Assembly (NCBI GenBank): GCA_033557465.1
Contig: CM066047.1
Span: 434,001-498,000 of the forward strand
From: Ichthyophis bannanicus
Taxonomy: Eukaryota > Chordata > Amphibia > Gymnophiona > Ichthyophiidae
Length of the DNA stretch: 64,000 bases
Direction: 5' to 3'
Both the position numbers and the translations under genes were made by a program. Under the pieces are notes generated by a model. It saw nothing but the letters and a program-made list of their open reading frames with translations. It had not been told where the DNA came from and ran no database searches. Shown here piece after piece: positions 31,509 to 42,632 of the stretch; the stretch's first letter is position 1, and every line of letters starts with the position of its first letter.

Positions 31509-31680
31509 GTCCTTTCTCCAGGAACAACAGGAAGTCAGTCCTCATATATGGGCGACATCGGCACCAATAGAGCCCATGCAGAGCATTTTCCCAGCTTTCA
31601 AAGAAAGCCTTTGGGACATGCTACCATGCATGTGTGGTCCCCTTCCTGCCCAAGGGTGCCATCTTGCTCAGTCTCCTTTT
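31509..31680 (+). repeat. DIRS-1 terminal repeat (gag side)
   Basis: CTTTCTCCAGGAACAACAGG, GTCAGTCCTCATATATGGGC, CTTTCAAAGAAAGCCTTTGG and GGTGCCATCTTGCTCAGTC in the same order as the complement of 23165-23345. Confidence 0.9.
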
Positions 31681-31938
31681 TTCCGCGGAGCCCAACGGAC
31701 ATCTGTCCTGTTTCCCTGTAAAAAACTCCTTGCTAATATATCCTTAAAAGTTAGCTTTTCCTGGTTGTGTACCGGTTCCTCTTCCTGCCTTGAGTCTGCG
31801 CCGGACCCGGCGCTGTTCTCTGCTTTTTACACTTTTTTTGATCGAGGCTTGCCTCAACTGGCATTCGCACCTTTTTTTGCCCAGGGGTCGACGATCTCAG
31901 CCGGGTGTTTCCCACTGTGTCTCCCAGTTGGTTCAAAA

Positions 31939-33702
31939 AATGTGACTACTGCAATCAAACCATGTCCGTCACCGACACCCATGACTTCTGCCTATGCTGC
32001 CTGGGACCGGACCATGACAGTATCTCCTGTAATCTGTGCCAGATCATGATGCCTAAGACCAATAAAAAGAGGTCGGAGTTTCAGGAGAAAGTATTACCAA
32101 GGTCTGACTCAGCACCGGCTTCCCCGATGCCGAGCTCCAAGCCCATTACTTCCCGTGAGGCCCGAGCATCCTCTGAGTCTCGCAGCAGCAGCTTTTCCAA
32201 GAAGACCTCGGACCCCGAGAAAAAGAAGAAAAAATCCTCAAAGTTCCCTTGGAGGGACTCGGACAGCTCCAAGAAGCGTCCTACCAAGGTTCTCAAAAAG
32301 GATTCCTCGGCCAGCGGAGACCGCAGTCCTTGTCGAGGATGCAATAGTGAGAGTGCTGGCACCGGGCAGGAGATCCTCGCTGCCCATGCTAAAAGCTGTG
32401 GAGCCTTCTGGCTTGGTAACCAGAATGGCAGCCCTAGAGCAGAACATCACTGCTATCCTGGCCCTGCAGCAGGCAATAATGGCTGGTTCGTCCTCATTAT
32501 CTGCCCGGACGACTGGCCTCCCGATTGCGGGGGAGTTCCCGGTTGTAGAGCCGAACTCTGAGCGCCACCAGCCTCGGGTAAGCCCTTGGAGCCAGTCGAG
32601 GTCCTGGTCCTGTTCCCGTTCCTCAGGAATCCGATTCTCCCTGGCCAGTTTCCGTGACTCGGGCCCTAGGTCCTCCGGAGGCCCCAGGCCCCTCGGCGCT
32701 GGCCTTGAGGCAAGGAGTTGCAGGGCCTCGGATTCGTCATCACCCCTCAACTCAGAATGGGAGACTGACGATGAGGCATCCCCGGAAACCAGACGGCACC
32801 GAGACATCCTCATGGACCTGTCTCCCTCGGAACCATTCTCCTCTGGAGAAAGTGGCCTTCCATGACTTTGCCAGGGATATAGACAGAGCCCTTTCGGTGC
32901 AAACAGAGGCAGAGGAGGATCCATGCACCAAAGAGCTGGACATTCTCCAGTACGAGTCTCCACCCAAGGAAACTCTCACGATGCCAGTGCAGCCAATCCT
33001 TGAGCGGCTCCTGTTGAGAATGTGGGAGACCCCGGTGTCGGTACCGGTGGTTAGCCGGTGCCTCAACGTCATGTACCGTGTCAAGAAAGGGCCGGGGTTC
33101 CACAAACCCCAACTCCCACAAAACTCTATGGTTGTCGAGTCAACCATGCAAAAACTTGAGAGCCAGAAGACCCATTCTTCTGTTCCCCCTGGTAGGGATG
33201 CTAGAGTCCTCGATGCCCTGGGGCACAAGTGCTACCAGGGCTTGATTCTGGGGTGTCTGATCCAGGCCTATGAGTTATACATAGGCATGTACCTCAAGGC
33301 CCTAACCCAGGAGTTGTCTGGGTTTTCAGCAGGGCTTACTGGGGAACCCTTCCAAATGGTTCCAATCCCTGACCTCTGGGATCAAGGGCTGCTCGAAGAT
33401 CCTTTTCCGGGCAGCCTATGATGGCTTTGAGGTAGCAGCAGCCGGCATTGGCGCCCAGCACCAAGCCTGGCTGCAGTATTCAGGTCCAAGACAAATTGCT
33501 CAATGTCCCCTGTACCGCGGAGGACCTGTTCGGCAAGCCTATGGCCAACAAGGTGGCCGAAATAGAGGCCGACATGGTGACTCGACAGAGGTTTCCAAAA
33601 AGACCTCATCCTTCCCCTGTAAGAAACTACCTGTTCCCAAGGAAAAAGGAGCCCTTTCATCAGAGTCACCACTACCAGTCCTTCTCAGGCCAGCAGCAGT
33701 AG
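31939..33702 (+). pseudogene. DIRS-1 gag-like ORF1
   Basis: A second copy of the DIRS-1 gag gene, in sense orientation. The N-terminus has three CxxC pairs (CDYC, CLCC, CNLC), then a long Ser/Lys/Arg-rich region (to about 32560). The conserved core (32900-33420) includes EEDPCTKELDILQYESPPKET, LPQNSMVVESTM and AYELYIGMYL. The basic tail is at 33448-33702 (FGKPMANKVAEI, then Lys/His-rich). At least three frameshifts separate the pieces. Comparing it with 21046-22894 shows that the two copies keep the same core despite different lesions. Confidence 0.85.
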
Positions 33703-33904
33703 TCTCACCCTAGAAGACAGAACCATGGGGCCCAGAAGCCAAAGGCTCAGAAGCCCCAGGCCCCAGCTCCTGCTGAGCCCGGAAGGAGCTTTTGACTCCC
33801 AGGGCAGGGCCTCCCTTCCCCTGGGAGACCTTCACCAGCCCACAGGGGGCCACCTGGCACTCTTCGCCCACAGGTGAGCTAGTGTCACCTCGGACCAGTG
33901 GGTA

Positions 33905-34212
33905 CTGCAGGTGGTAAGAGAGGGATACCTCCTCCACCTACAGCAGGTACCACCCAGGTTCATTCCAGAAGAGCCAGTGCGACCTCTCCTTCACCAGACC
34001 CTTCTGCTCTCAGAGCTTGCAGGTCTGCTCAGGGACAACACAATAGTGTCTGTACCCAAATATATATGGGGAAAAGGCTTCTACTCCAGATACTTCCTGG
34101 TCCCAAAGGGAACTGGTGACCTCAGGCCCATACTAGACCTGAGAAACTTAAACAAGTTTCTGATGAGGGAGATGTTCAAGATGCTCTCCCTTGGAATACT
34201 GCTGCTATACCT
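33905..34212 (+). pseudogene. DIRS-1 reverse transcriptase, N-terminal part
   Basis: The frame contains GFYSRYFLVPKGTGDLRPILD and LRNLNKFL, the RT finger motifs, ending at ILLLYL where the LTR-like element is inserted. The target duplication is ACCT (34209-34212 and 36149-36152). The RT catalytic motifs are beyond the break and lost. Confidence 0.88.
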
Positions 34213-34363
34213 TGTGTTACTGCAGAGCCTATGCAAACAGAAAAAAAGGTTTTAAATTCAGAAAAAAGATTCCAACACCAGATGCGACATTACGAGGAGC
34301 CAGATAGGGGGGAGCAAGAGAGACCTTCCAAGGCCTAGAGAACCGCACCCCAGAGCTTGTGAT

Positions 34364-34670
34364 GTGATGCCGGCCAACAGCCAATCCAGGAAAGGGGGAG
34401 TTCCTTTTAAGAAAGGCTGGGAAGTTGGAAAGGGAGAGGAAGAAGGAGAGAAGAAAGAGAAGGAGTCTTGGCAAAGAGACCCGAGAGGAAGGAGTTCCTG
34501 GCAAGGAGATACAGGGAGTCCGGTGCAGCAAGACACCAGGAGTTCTTGGCAAAGAGACACTGGGAGGAAAGGTACCAGGAGAGAAGCAGAGGTCAGAGGT
34601 TTATCTGATGAACCGGTACCAGCAGACTCAGGACCCTGTGGAAGTTACCAGAAGGGTGGTGAAGTCATTG
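34364..34670 (+). pseudogene. ORF of LTR-like element copy 2, first part
   Basis: A Glu/Lys/Arg/Gln-rich frame beginning near 34364 with repeated W-Q-x-D-x-x-x-R units (SWQRDPRGRSSWQGD). It corresponds in position and composition to the charged part of the frame in copy 1. It is cut by an L2 fragment at about 34660. No known domain. Confidence 0.45.
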
Positions 34671-34944
34671 CCATTAACATAAACGCCCAAACCCTAGCAA
34701 ACTACTATCAAGGCAAACTGAAAAAGAGAGACACTATTGACCCACCCCTAAACCATGCCCAACCATAAATAACACCCTAGATACGTTCACCCCCACAGAC
34801 CAAAAACAACTTCTAAACACCATAAACAAAATTAACACCACCACATCCCAGCTGGGCCCCTGTCCAGTAGCCTGGATTAAAGCAGCTAAATCTGAACTAG
34901 CCCCCCACCTACTCCAAATAACTAACCAATCCCTACTCCCTTGC
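34660..34944 (+). repeat. L2-like RT fragment fused to SINE
   Basis: Internal L2 ORF2 sequence: QTLANYYQGKLK, then in another frame TPTDQKQLLNTI and LGPCPVAWIKAAKSELA. It aligns by eye with the region around LASHFAEKLK, VDRKQLIKI and DPCPVSWIKHTKEELA in the L2 at 55735-57735. It stops abruptly and is followed directly by a tRNA-derived SINE. Confidence 0.75.
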
Positions 34945-35239
34945 TAGAGGGAGGAGTGGCCTAGTGGTTGGGGCAAGTTACCTCAGGCCGGAAGGTTGGG
35001 GGTTCAAATCCAACTAGAGGACAGCAACCTTGGGCCGGAAGGACTGGGGTTTCTAGTCCCACAGGTGCTCCTTGTGGTCTTGGGCAAGCCACTTAACCCT
35101 CCATTGCCCATGTTCCCTGTAAGTATTAGCATAAGTGTCTCATATCCCTTCATGTTAAATGTATCCCCCAACTGTGTTGTGACCACTTTGATTGAAGGAT
35201 AAGGTGGTATATAAAACTGTCTAAATAAATAAATAAATT
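34945..35239 (+). repeat. tRNA-derived SINE with L2-like tail
   Basis: Pol III promoter boxes are visible: A box in GAGTGGCCTAGTGGTTGGGG and B box in GGGTTCAAATCC (about 35010). A body shared with the SINE at 1795-2008 follows, and a tail TAAGGTGGTATATAAAACTG then (AAAT)n at 35239. The tail suggests mobilisation by the L2 machinery. Confidence 0.85.
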
Positions 35240-35449
35240 GCCATAGGAGGTAACACTCCTTATTCAAGGAGAAAGAGGTATGGGTGTGAAAGAGAGATAA
35301 CTCCACCCGAAGGCCAGCTGGACAGTGGGAGGCCTGCTACTTGAGTAAGGCTAAATTGCAGCAGGACTAGGCCTCAAGCCTCAGCTCACTGGGACAGGCC
35401 TGGAGAACAAGGTAATCCATATTTTTATACTTCTAACCGTTATAACCTG

Positions 35450-35806
35450 ATGACACAGGGAGCACAAGGAACAAGGAAGTGCTCACCGTATCAAGCTGTT
35501 TGTAAGACAGGACACAAGCTTTTACCAGATAAAAGACTGTTTAATATAAGGCACCAAGACAAAGGAAGGTATTCTCATAGCAAGCATTCGTATGACCGAG
35601 GCCCAAACCTAGGCCCAGAACATTGGAGGCTGGTACAAGCTGTGTATGAAAAGCCTCAGCGTATTTCACCAGACTGCACTGATACAGAGTCACAGCTCTC
35701 AGACCCACAGCCCATGCAGGTGGAATTTATTGAGGACCCTTCTGAAGTGCCCATGGATTGTAGCTACTGTCAGGCAGGAAGCCTAGAATCCCTGCCTAGT
35801 GTGTAA
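35450..35806 (+). pseudogene. ORF of LTR-like element copy 2, C-terminal part
   Basis: A 118-codon frame ending at 35806. The first part is basic. The end is acidic with QPMQVEF, then MDCSYC 15 residues later, followed by 13 residues to the stop. The same tail pattern occurs in copies 1 and 3. The upstream half is separated by the L2/SINE insertion, so the full frame is broken. Confidence 0.5.
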
Positions 35807-36248
35807 AGCAGGGCTCAGCAAACAAAGACTGTGTGTTTTAAATGTATAAATTCCTGTGAAGATAACAGTGGATAAAGCAATCTGGTTATGTTTCTTTTCT
35901 ACCTGAAGTAAGGTTTCTTTATGTTGACGTAGATTCCACTACCTGAACCATTGTGCATTAAGGGAAATAAAAAGCCTTTCTTTCCCTACCCTTGGACTTT
36001 GTGTTTACTTGAAGCTTTGGTACACGGAAGGCCACTGGGAACAGATACCCAGACCCCGCATACAAGAACCAAACTCAAACTAGAAAAATAACTCATGTCC
36101 ACCCGACCTGCCTTAACCACCTTTGACCACTAGGGCGGCGGTGCGACAACCTCCACCAGGGAGATTGGCTGTGCTCCTTGGACCCAAACCCGAACCGCTT
36201 GTTGGTGGATCAGGGGGTGGAACGCCTGAAGTGCGAGGAAGACCAATC

Positions 36249-37228
36249 TTATTTCCAACCAATTAATGGACTAGAAGCTCTTCTCCCTCCCGGGACAAGA
36301 GCCCTTGAGTCACATGAGACTCGCGATGTGCTCCCCAGCTCATGAGGCTGGTGTCCGTGGTCACCAACATCCAGTCCAGCAGTTCCAGAGGCATTTCCGC
36401 TGTCAAGTTCTGCTCCTACAACCACAAGGCCAGACTGTCCCTGGCCTCCGGTGGACACACCAATCGGGTCGACAACGGGTGTTACAAAGGGGACCAGCGA
36501 TATATCAGCACATGCTTCAAAGGTCTCATATGTGCCCATGACCATGCCACCAGCTCCAGGGCCGCTGCCATGGACCCCAGGAACTGGAGATAATGCCACA
36601 CTGACAGCGTCTTCAGGCTGAGAAACGTTCTTGTCTGGGACTGAATTTTCTGCACCCTCTTGACAGGTAGAAAGACACACCCTGTCTTCATGTCAAACCG
36701 TGCCCCCAGGTGCACAAACTGTTGAGTTGGGTTGAGCTGGCTCTTGGCAAAATTGACAACCCCGCCTAAGCTCTGGAGCAGTTCTACCACCTTCCAGGTA
36801 GCGGTCCGGCTCGCAAATTCCGACTTTGCCCTTATCAGCCAATCGTCCAAACAGGGATGCACTAGGATGCCGTCCTGTCTCAGGATGGCCACTACCATGA
36901 CCATCACTTTGGTAAAAGTGGCCAGCCCAAACAGTAATACGCAAAACTGGTAATGCCCCATCAGCACCGCAAAGCTCAGATACTGCTGATGGTCAGGATG
37001 AATTGGAATAAGGAGATATGTCTCCGTGAGATCCAGTGCCATCAAGAATTCCCCCTTTTGGACTGCCAAAATGATGGGGCACAGGGTTTCCATGCGGAAA
37101 TGTGGCACATGCAGGAAGCGGTTTACGTGTTTGAGGTCGAAGATAGGACAGAAGGCCCTGTTCTTTTTGGGGATCACAAAATAAATTGAGTATCGACCGC
37201 GTCCATACTGGTTGGGTGGGACTGGCAC
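36249..37228 (-). pseudogene. DIRS-2 reverse transcriptase
   Basis: A long frame 37228-36482: YGRGRYSIYFVIPKK, LMALDLTETYLLIPIHP (first catalytic Asp), FGLATFTKVM, and HPCLDDWLIRAK with the catalytic Asp pair (the usual Tyr is Cys). A second frame (36680-36249) continues toward RNase H. Among the DIRS-2 copies this has the best-preserved Asp pair. It is truncated, so not functional. Confidence 0.85.
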
Positions 37229-37689
37229 TACTACTTCGAGTTGTAGCAGGCATCATAACGTGTCTTGCACTGCCAGACTCTTTGCGGATGTCTTTCTGGG
37301 TGACTGCACAAACGCATTGGAGATGGGGTCGAGCAAACTCCGGTGCATTCTCCTCCCAGATGTTTGAGCACCCATTGGTCAGTAGTTATTTTGGCCCAGA
37401 TGGCATAAAAATACTGTAGCCAACCCCCTACTGGAACTGCCTGGGCCCGCCTCGTTTCATTGGGTCTTCTTGGCTGGGACTGCAGGCAGGGAATAGAACC
37501 CCCTGTTGGAACCCCTGTAGCCTTGAAAGGGCTGACCCCTCGCAGGGTAATGTCCCCATTGAAAAGGCACAAACTGGGTGGAGCGAAATATTCTATAGTC
37601 TCGGGGCTGTCCCCCTAGGCACACTGCCCTGCTTAGGCCCTTTGGGTTGATCTTCCGGCAGTTGAACACCATTAGAGTCCCCCATATCT

Positions 37690-38700
37690 GACCAGCTTCT
37701 CTAACGTCCCCTGAAGAGCAGTCTACCCTTAAAGAGAAGCTTGCTTAGTCTTTGAAGACACATCCGCCAACTAGTTTCTGAGCCAGAAGAATCATTCAGC
37801 CACAATGATAGAAGCCATTGTCTTGGCTGATGCTTGCACCTGGTCATAAAAGGCATCCGCCAAATATGCCGAGGCTGACTCCAACTTGGCCATCTCTGTC
37901 ACTGCCATGGCTCTACGTCTCTTGTAGTTAAGGCCTGCAACCAGTGGATAGAGGCCCTGGTCACATAGCCCTACAGATTGCAGCATATCAAATGTCTGCT
38001 TTAAAAAGATTTCCAATTTGTGGTTCTGCACATCCCTTAATGTTGCAGCACTTTCGACTGGAATTGTGGTCTCTTTTGTGACCGCCAATACCAACACAAC
38101 CACCTTAGGCATTTTAAGCAGATCCCTTTCCTCCTGAGGGATGAGGTACAGGCAGCTCATAGCCTGACCTCCCTTCAAGGAAGCCTCTGGAACCTCCCAT
38201 TCGGCCTCAATCATTTACTTGATAACCCTGTGCACCAGAAAGGAGGTCTGAGAGCTCTTGAATCCTTGCAGCAGGAGATCCTCCAAAGGCTCCTCTGTAG
38301 CCACCAGCACCTGAACAATATTAAGAGCCGCCAGAGAATGATTTATTAAGACCAATGTCTCCTCATCGTGAAACACCCAAAAAACATTCCCTTCGCCCTG
38401 ACGGATCTCACCTTTCTCTAAATCCAGATCTGCTGCCTCCCCCAGAGGTCAGATGGCCCTTCCAGGGGGTCATCTGAGTTTTGAGACTGAGGGAAATTTT
38501 GGGTCACCCAGAGATCCTCCTCCACCCGCTTCCCTTTGTGGGAGGGCTCCCCTGCCTTCAGGGGTTCCTCCGGCAGTGCGAATATCAGCTTGTCGTGCGG
38601 AAGAGTGGAAGAGACTGAGAGCTCCCCAGTATTCTCCAATCTCTGCTTCCAACAGTAGGCCTTGTACATAGCCAAAATAAAATCTGCTGAAAAACCAGCC
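37690..38700 (-). pseudogene. DIRS-2 gag-like ORF1
   Basis: The frame 38214-37792 contains VTKETTIPVESAATL and LESASAYLADAFYDQVQASAK, matching VTKKTTIPVEGSAAL and LESGAAYLSDVHYDLIRALAN in the copy at 62110-63120. The N-terminal acidic part is seen near 38675-38418 in another frame. Broken by frameshifts. Confidence 0.8.
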
Positions 38701-39329
38701 TCCTGCTTGTCAAAATTGTCACTAGCCGCTGTCCCTGGTGCTAAATTAGCATTTAAAACCTATTTCTGCTGAGGTTCCATATGCTTAGATAAAATGGTCA
38801 CTGCCCCCAAAATGGCTGCATTTTTCACCAAAACCGCCAGTCGCCCATCAGGGGACATGTCCAGGCTAGGAGCCCCTGCTGCCAAATCCATCACCCCACT
38901 TTAAATTTAAAAAAACACAGATTGTCCCTGTTGCAAATAGATCCAACACAAGCCCATTTCTGTCAAGGCATGGCTCCTCCTGCATCCGGTACAGCAGGAG
39001 GGAGCTGGCTGACAGATTGCTGCCAGAAGGATGGCCCGACGAGAGGGAAAATGCAACAAAAGAAGAAATGCATGCAAATATAAAGTGCTGCTCCCTCCCA
39101 AAACCAAAAAACAGTGGAGTCCTACCACGTGAAGCTTCTCTCCAGCTGCTGAGGATCGAGATACTGGTTCCTGGAGCCTAAGGAGAGGGCTTTTCTACTG
39201 TGACATCAGAAACCTAACATGCTCAGTCCTCAGCTGCTGGTGGAGGGAGACAACTCACACGTACTGGAGGGATGATAAGGAAGCTGGATTGCTGCTCCTT
39301 CCTCTATTCTTAGATATTCCTATATACCT

Positions 39330-40750
39330 TTATATTCAAGTTCCTTTACGTCACAGTCAGTTAAATTCAATTTTCCTCCAAGGAAGGTTGTGTCCAAACC
39401 AAAAGTCATCCTGATGTCATCTGACACACCTTTTACTAGACAGGATTGTTCTGCTCGATGTTGATCACTGGGACTACACAGCTTCAAGTCGTCTACAAAC
39501 AGTAGCTATGATGTCATCTGACACACCTTTTACTAGACAGAATTGTTCTGCTCGATGTTGATCACTGGGACTACACAGCTTCAAGTCGTCTACAAACAGT
39601 AGCTATGATGTCATCTGACATACCTTTTACTAGACAGGATTGTTCTGCTCGATGCTGATCGCTGGGACTACACAGCTTCAAGCCGTCTACAAACAGTAGC
39701 TATGATGTCATCTGACACACCTTTTACTAGACAGAATTGTTATGCTCGATGCTGATCACTGGGACTACACAGCTTCAAGTCGTCTACAAACAGTAGCTAT
39801 GATGTCATCTCTTGATCTTTACCAGCTAAACCCATATCTCAAAGAGCTAAGAAGTGCACTCAAAGGATTAACTGCTATACAAAACAAGAAAAGTGACAAG
39901 GAATATCTCTGAAATATTCCTCACTAGATCTTTATATTAGGAATGATTAACTGTCCATCTGCATACTGGTTTGACACATTTTCAGGATGAATTTGATTTA
40001 CTCAATCAATTTAGAATTATTATGTACATTTCAAGGCAATTTATTATTCAGGAGTGTGGAACACTATAGAAAGCTTTCTCATAGTCAGTCCATATTACAT
40101 TTGAGATTTCAGCTTTTTTTAGCACTAGCCATGATGACTTTTTGGAGCAGTAGCTGATCTTTGGTTTTGTATACTTCCCTCGTATTACCCTTCTGTTCTA
40201 CTGCCATAATATTATTGGAATCAATATGGTGATAGATTCTGTCATTGTCTATTACAGCAAAGAGCTTGTAGACTGTACGCAGAACATTACTTGGATCTCC
40301 TTGTGGAAGAATAAGTGCTGTTCCTGCTATTAGTCATTGTGGTATTAAATCTGGCTGCCTTTTGAATTGATTTTTGCAGTTTGCTAGGTCTTGGGTGAAG
40401 GGATGTTAACTGTTGCATCCATCTGGGCCAGGGCATTTCCAGTTTGTGGATCTTTTTCATACATTTTCCAGCTGTTTTGATGTTACCTAAGGCCATTTCA
40501 CAGCTTCGATGTTTATCTTTTGTCAAATTCTCTTGTATGCTGAGCAACCATTCTGCTTCTCGGTTATGCTCTACAAAGTTCTTGAATTTTTCTGTGTCAG
40601 CCTTAGTTGGAGCGTATCAATGCTCTTTCCTAGTTCCCTGTAGAACTGTTCTGGGTTCACTATAGTTTATTTTAATATCTCTCTTACTGGTTTTCTTCAT
40701 ATCTTTGCAGTGTTTGTGCTTGTGCTCTTACTGTCAGTTTATTATTGGAA
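39330..40750 (-). mobile_element. R4/Dong-like LINE fragment
   Basis: The - strand carries degraded RT coding of the R4 type. Motifs by translation: HNREAEWLLSIQ and MPWPRWMQQLTSLH (40547-40380), IDSNNIMAVEQKGN, DQLLLQKVIM, WTDYEKAFYSVPHS (first catalytic Asp region, 40080-40240), then LLFVDDLKLCS with the catalytic Asp pair. The last motif lies inside a 97-bp unit repeated four times (39413-39800). Downstream are SDDIRMTFGLD and FLGGKLN (about 39330-39415). Many stops. The clade is judged from motif style only. Confidence 0.7.
39413..39810 (-). repeat. 97-bp tandem repeat, four units, in RT coding
   Basis: Unit starts (GATGTCAT) fall at 39413, 39510, 39607, 39704 and 39801, exactly 97 bp apart. 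Units differ by only a few bases. Each unit encodes, on the - strand, the RT block FVDDLKLCSPSDQHRAEQ. Because 97 is not a multiple of three, the frame shifts at each unit. Confidence 0.95.
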
Positions 40751-40799
40751 CATGTGAACCTAATACTACTACTAAACATTTGTATAGTGCTACAAGTTG

Positions 40800-41030
40800 T
40801 TTTAGGGGAGTAGCCTAGTGGTTAAAGCAACTGCCTTGTACCCAGATGATCAAGGGTTCAATTCCCACTGGCACTCCTTGTGACCCTTGGCAAGTCACCT
40901 TATTGCCTTAGAAGAAAAGGCCTGGCAATCTACTTCTGGTGATATATTGCCAAGAAAACCCAGAAGCAGCTGGGTCACCAGGAATCAGCACTGACTTGAT
41001 GGCACTAAAAAAATTAAAAAACAAGACACA
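40800..41030 (+). repeat. tRNA-derived SINE
   Basis: A box in GAGTAGCCTAGTGGTTAAAG, B box in GGGTTCAATTCCC (about 40855), followed by a body with CTGGCAATCTACTTCTGG and ending in an A-rich stretch near 41020. A different body from the SINE at 34945, so a second family. Confidence 0.8.
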
Positions 41031-41206
41031 TGCAGTGCTGCACAGACACATGTAAAAGATGGTCTCTGCTCATCAGAGCTTACAATCTAGACAAGACAGA
41101 CAACACAGTAGCTGTAGACATGGAAAACATCTAGGGGGAATGGTAAGGAAATACAAAGGAGATTAGGTGAGTCAAAATCTGAAAGCATCAGCAAAGAGGT
41201 GAGTTT

Positions 41207-42632
41207 TCAGCCTGGGTTTGAAAAGGGACAGAGAAGGCATCTGATATAAAGACTCAGGTAATTTGTTCCAGGCATAAGGAGCAGCAAGGTGAAAGGAGCG
41301 AAGTCTGGAGTTAGCAGTAGAAGAGAAGGGCACAGGTAGAAGTGCTTTGCCAGAAGAGCAGAGTTCCCGAGGAGGGGTGTAGGGAGAGATAAGAGAAGAA
41401 AGAGGAGCTGCAGAGTGATGCACTTATAAGTCAGCAGGAGAAGTTTGAACTGGATGCGGAAATGGATAGGGAGCCAATGAAGTGACTTCATAAGAGGGGT
41501 AATATGAACATGACAAGGCTGGCAGAAGATTAGCTGTGCAGCAGAGTGTTGAACAGATTGAAGGGGAGAGAGATGATTCAGAGGGAGACCAGCAAGGAGT
41601 AAGATATAATAGTCTAGACGGGAGATGACTAAAGAGTGGATAAGTGTCTTAATAGTGTATTCAGAAAGAAATGGGCAAATTTTGTTGACGTTATAGAGAA
41701 AGAAACAGCAGGTATTAGCTATCAGTTGGATGCGTGTGGAGAAGGAGAGAGAGAAGTCAAAGATGACCTCAAGGTTGCAAGCTGAGGAAACAGGGAGGAG
41801 TAGAGAGTTATCCACAGAGATTGAGAAAGGTGCAAGGGGAGAGGGGGGTTTAGGGGAAAAATAAGAAGTTTAGTTTTAGCCATGTTCTATTTCAAGCAGT
41901 GGTGAGACATCCAAGCCGCAATGTCAGATAGGTAGGCAGAGATCCGAGCCTGGATTGCCAGAGAGATTTCAGGTGTAGAGAAGTAGATCTGGGAGTCATC
42001 AGCATAAAGATGGTATTGAAAGCCATGGGAAGAGATGAGTGCACCAATGACTAGGTATAGAGAGAGAAAGCGAGTGCACCCAAGAGATACCCTTGGGATA
42101 CATTAAATGAGAGTGGGATAGCAATAGAGGAGGATCCACCAGAACAAACACTGAAAGAGCAATGGGAGAGATAAGAAGAGAACCAGGATGGCACAGTGCC
42201 CTTAAAACCAAGCAAGGACAGGGTATCAGGGAGAAGGTTGTGGTCAATAGTGTCAAAAGCAGCAAAAAGGTCAAGAAGGATGAGGACTGAGTAAAGATCC
42301 TTGGATTTTGCCAAAGAGCAGGTCGCTGGAGACTTTGGCAAGAGCCATTTTAGTAGAATGTAAATGACGAAAGCCAGATTGTAAAGGATCCAGGAGGGCT
42401 TGAGAGGAGAGAAAGTTGAGGCAACAGCGGTGAACCACACGTTCAAGTAGTTTAGAAACAAAGGGCAGGAGGAAGATGGGTCGATAGAAGGACAGATAGG
42501 GTCTACTGAGGGTTTCTTGAGGAGAGGTGTGACCACAGCATGCCTACTGGCCAGGGACACTTGTGATATAAAGCTACTTGGAATAGAAATACTAAGATTT
42601 GCAGGGACCTGGTCTTTACCTGAGTCTCCCAC
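41207..42632 (-). pseudogene. L2-like RT remnant
   Basis: Two main frames: 42632-42051 (RT palm start with LLDLFAAFDTIDHN; the usual G-x-P-Q-G-S block is altered to VSQGYLLGALAFSLYT) and 41815-41207 (thumb and end). The catalytic FADD/YADD region falls between them near 42000 and is not readable in one frame. Dead copy. Confidence 0.8.

Larger units (their letters stand above)
34213..36148 (+). mobile_element. LTR-like element, copy 2
   Basis: A 1936-bp insertion in DIRS-1 RT with target duplication ACCT. It starts TGTGTTACTGCAGAGCC, very like the start of copy 1 (TGTGACAATGCAGAGGC), and ends GGTGCGACA. It has a CCAAT-like segment near 34380, a broken reading frame, and AATAAA at about 35968, some 180 bp before its end. 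An L2 RT fragment and a SINE (34660-35239) are nested inside. No gag/pol is present. Confidence 0.72.
31509..36190 (+). mobile_element. DIRS-1 element, 5' half, with nested LTR-like element
   Basis: It starts with the gag-side terminus (CTTTCTCCAGGAACAACAGG) and terminal repeat (to about 31680), followed by gag-like ORF1 and the start of RT to 34212. The LTR-like element 34213-36148 is inserted there. A further 40 bp of RT (CCACCAGGGAGATTGGCTGT) follow it, up to about 36190, where DIRS-2 sequence begins. Everything downstream in RT, RNase H and recombinase is missing. Confidence 0.85.
36190..39290 (-). mobile_element. DIRS-2 element, 5' part
   Basis: A decayed - strand copy of the DIRS-2 family: terminal and leader region at about 38880-39290, gag at 37690-38700, RT at 36482-37228 and the start of RNase H down to about 36190. 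RNase H proper and recombinase are missing. It abuts the DIRS-1 RT fragment on the left. Confidence 0.8.

Noticed and set aside
34945..35020. A functional tRNA gene
   Set aside because: A and B boxes are present but the sequence does not fold into a convincing cloverleaf and continues into a SINE body and tail.
34996..35202. 68-codon + strand frame
   Set aside because: Lies wholly inside the tRNA-derived SINE.
39413..39810. CRISPR-like array
   Set aside because: The 97-bp units are contiguous direct repeats without spacers and lie in LINE coding sequence of a vertebrate genome.
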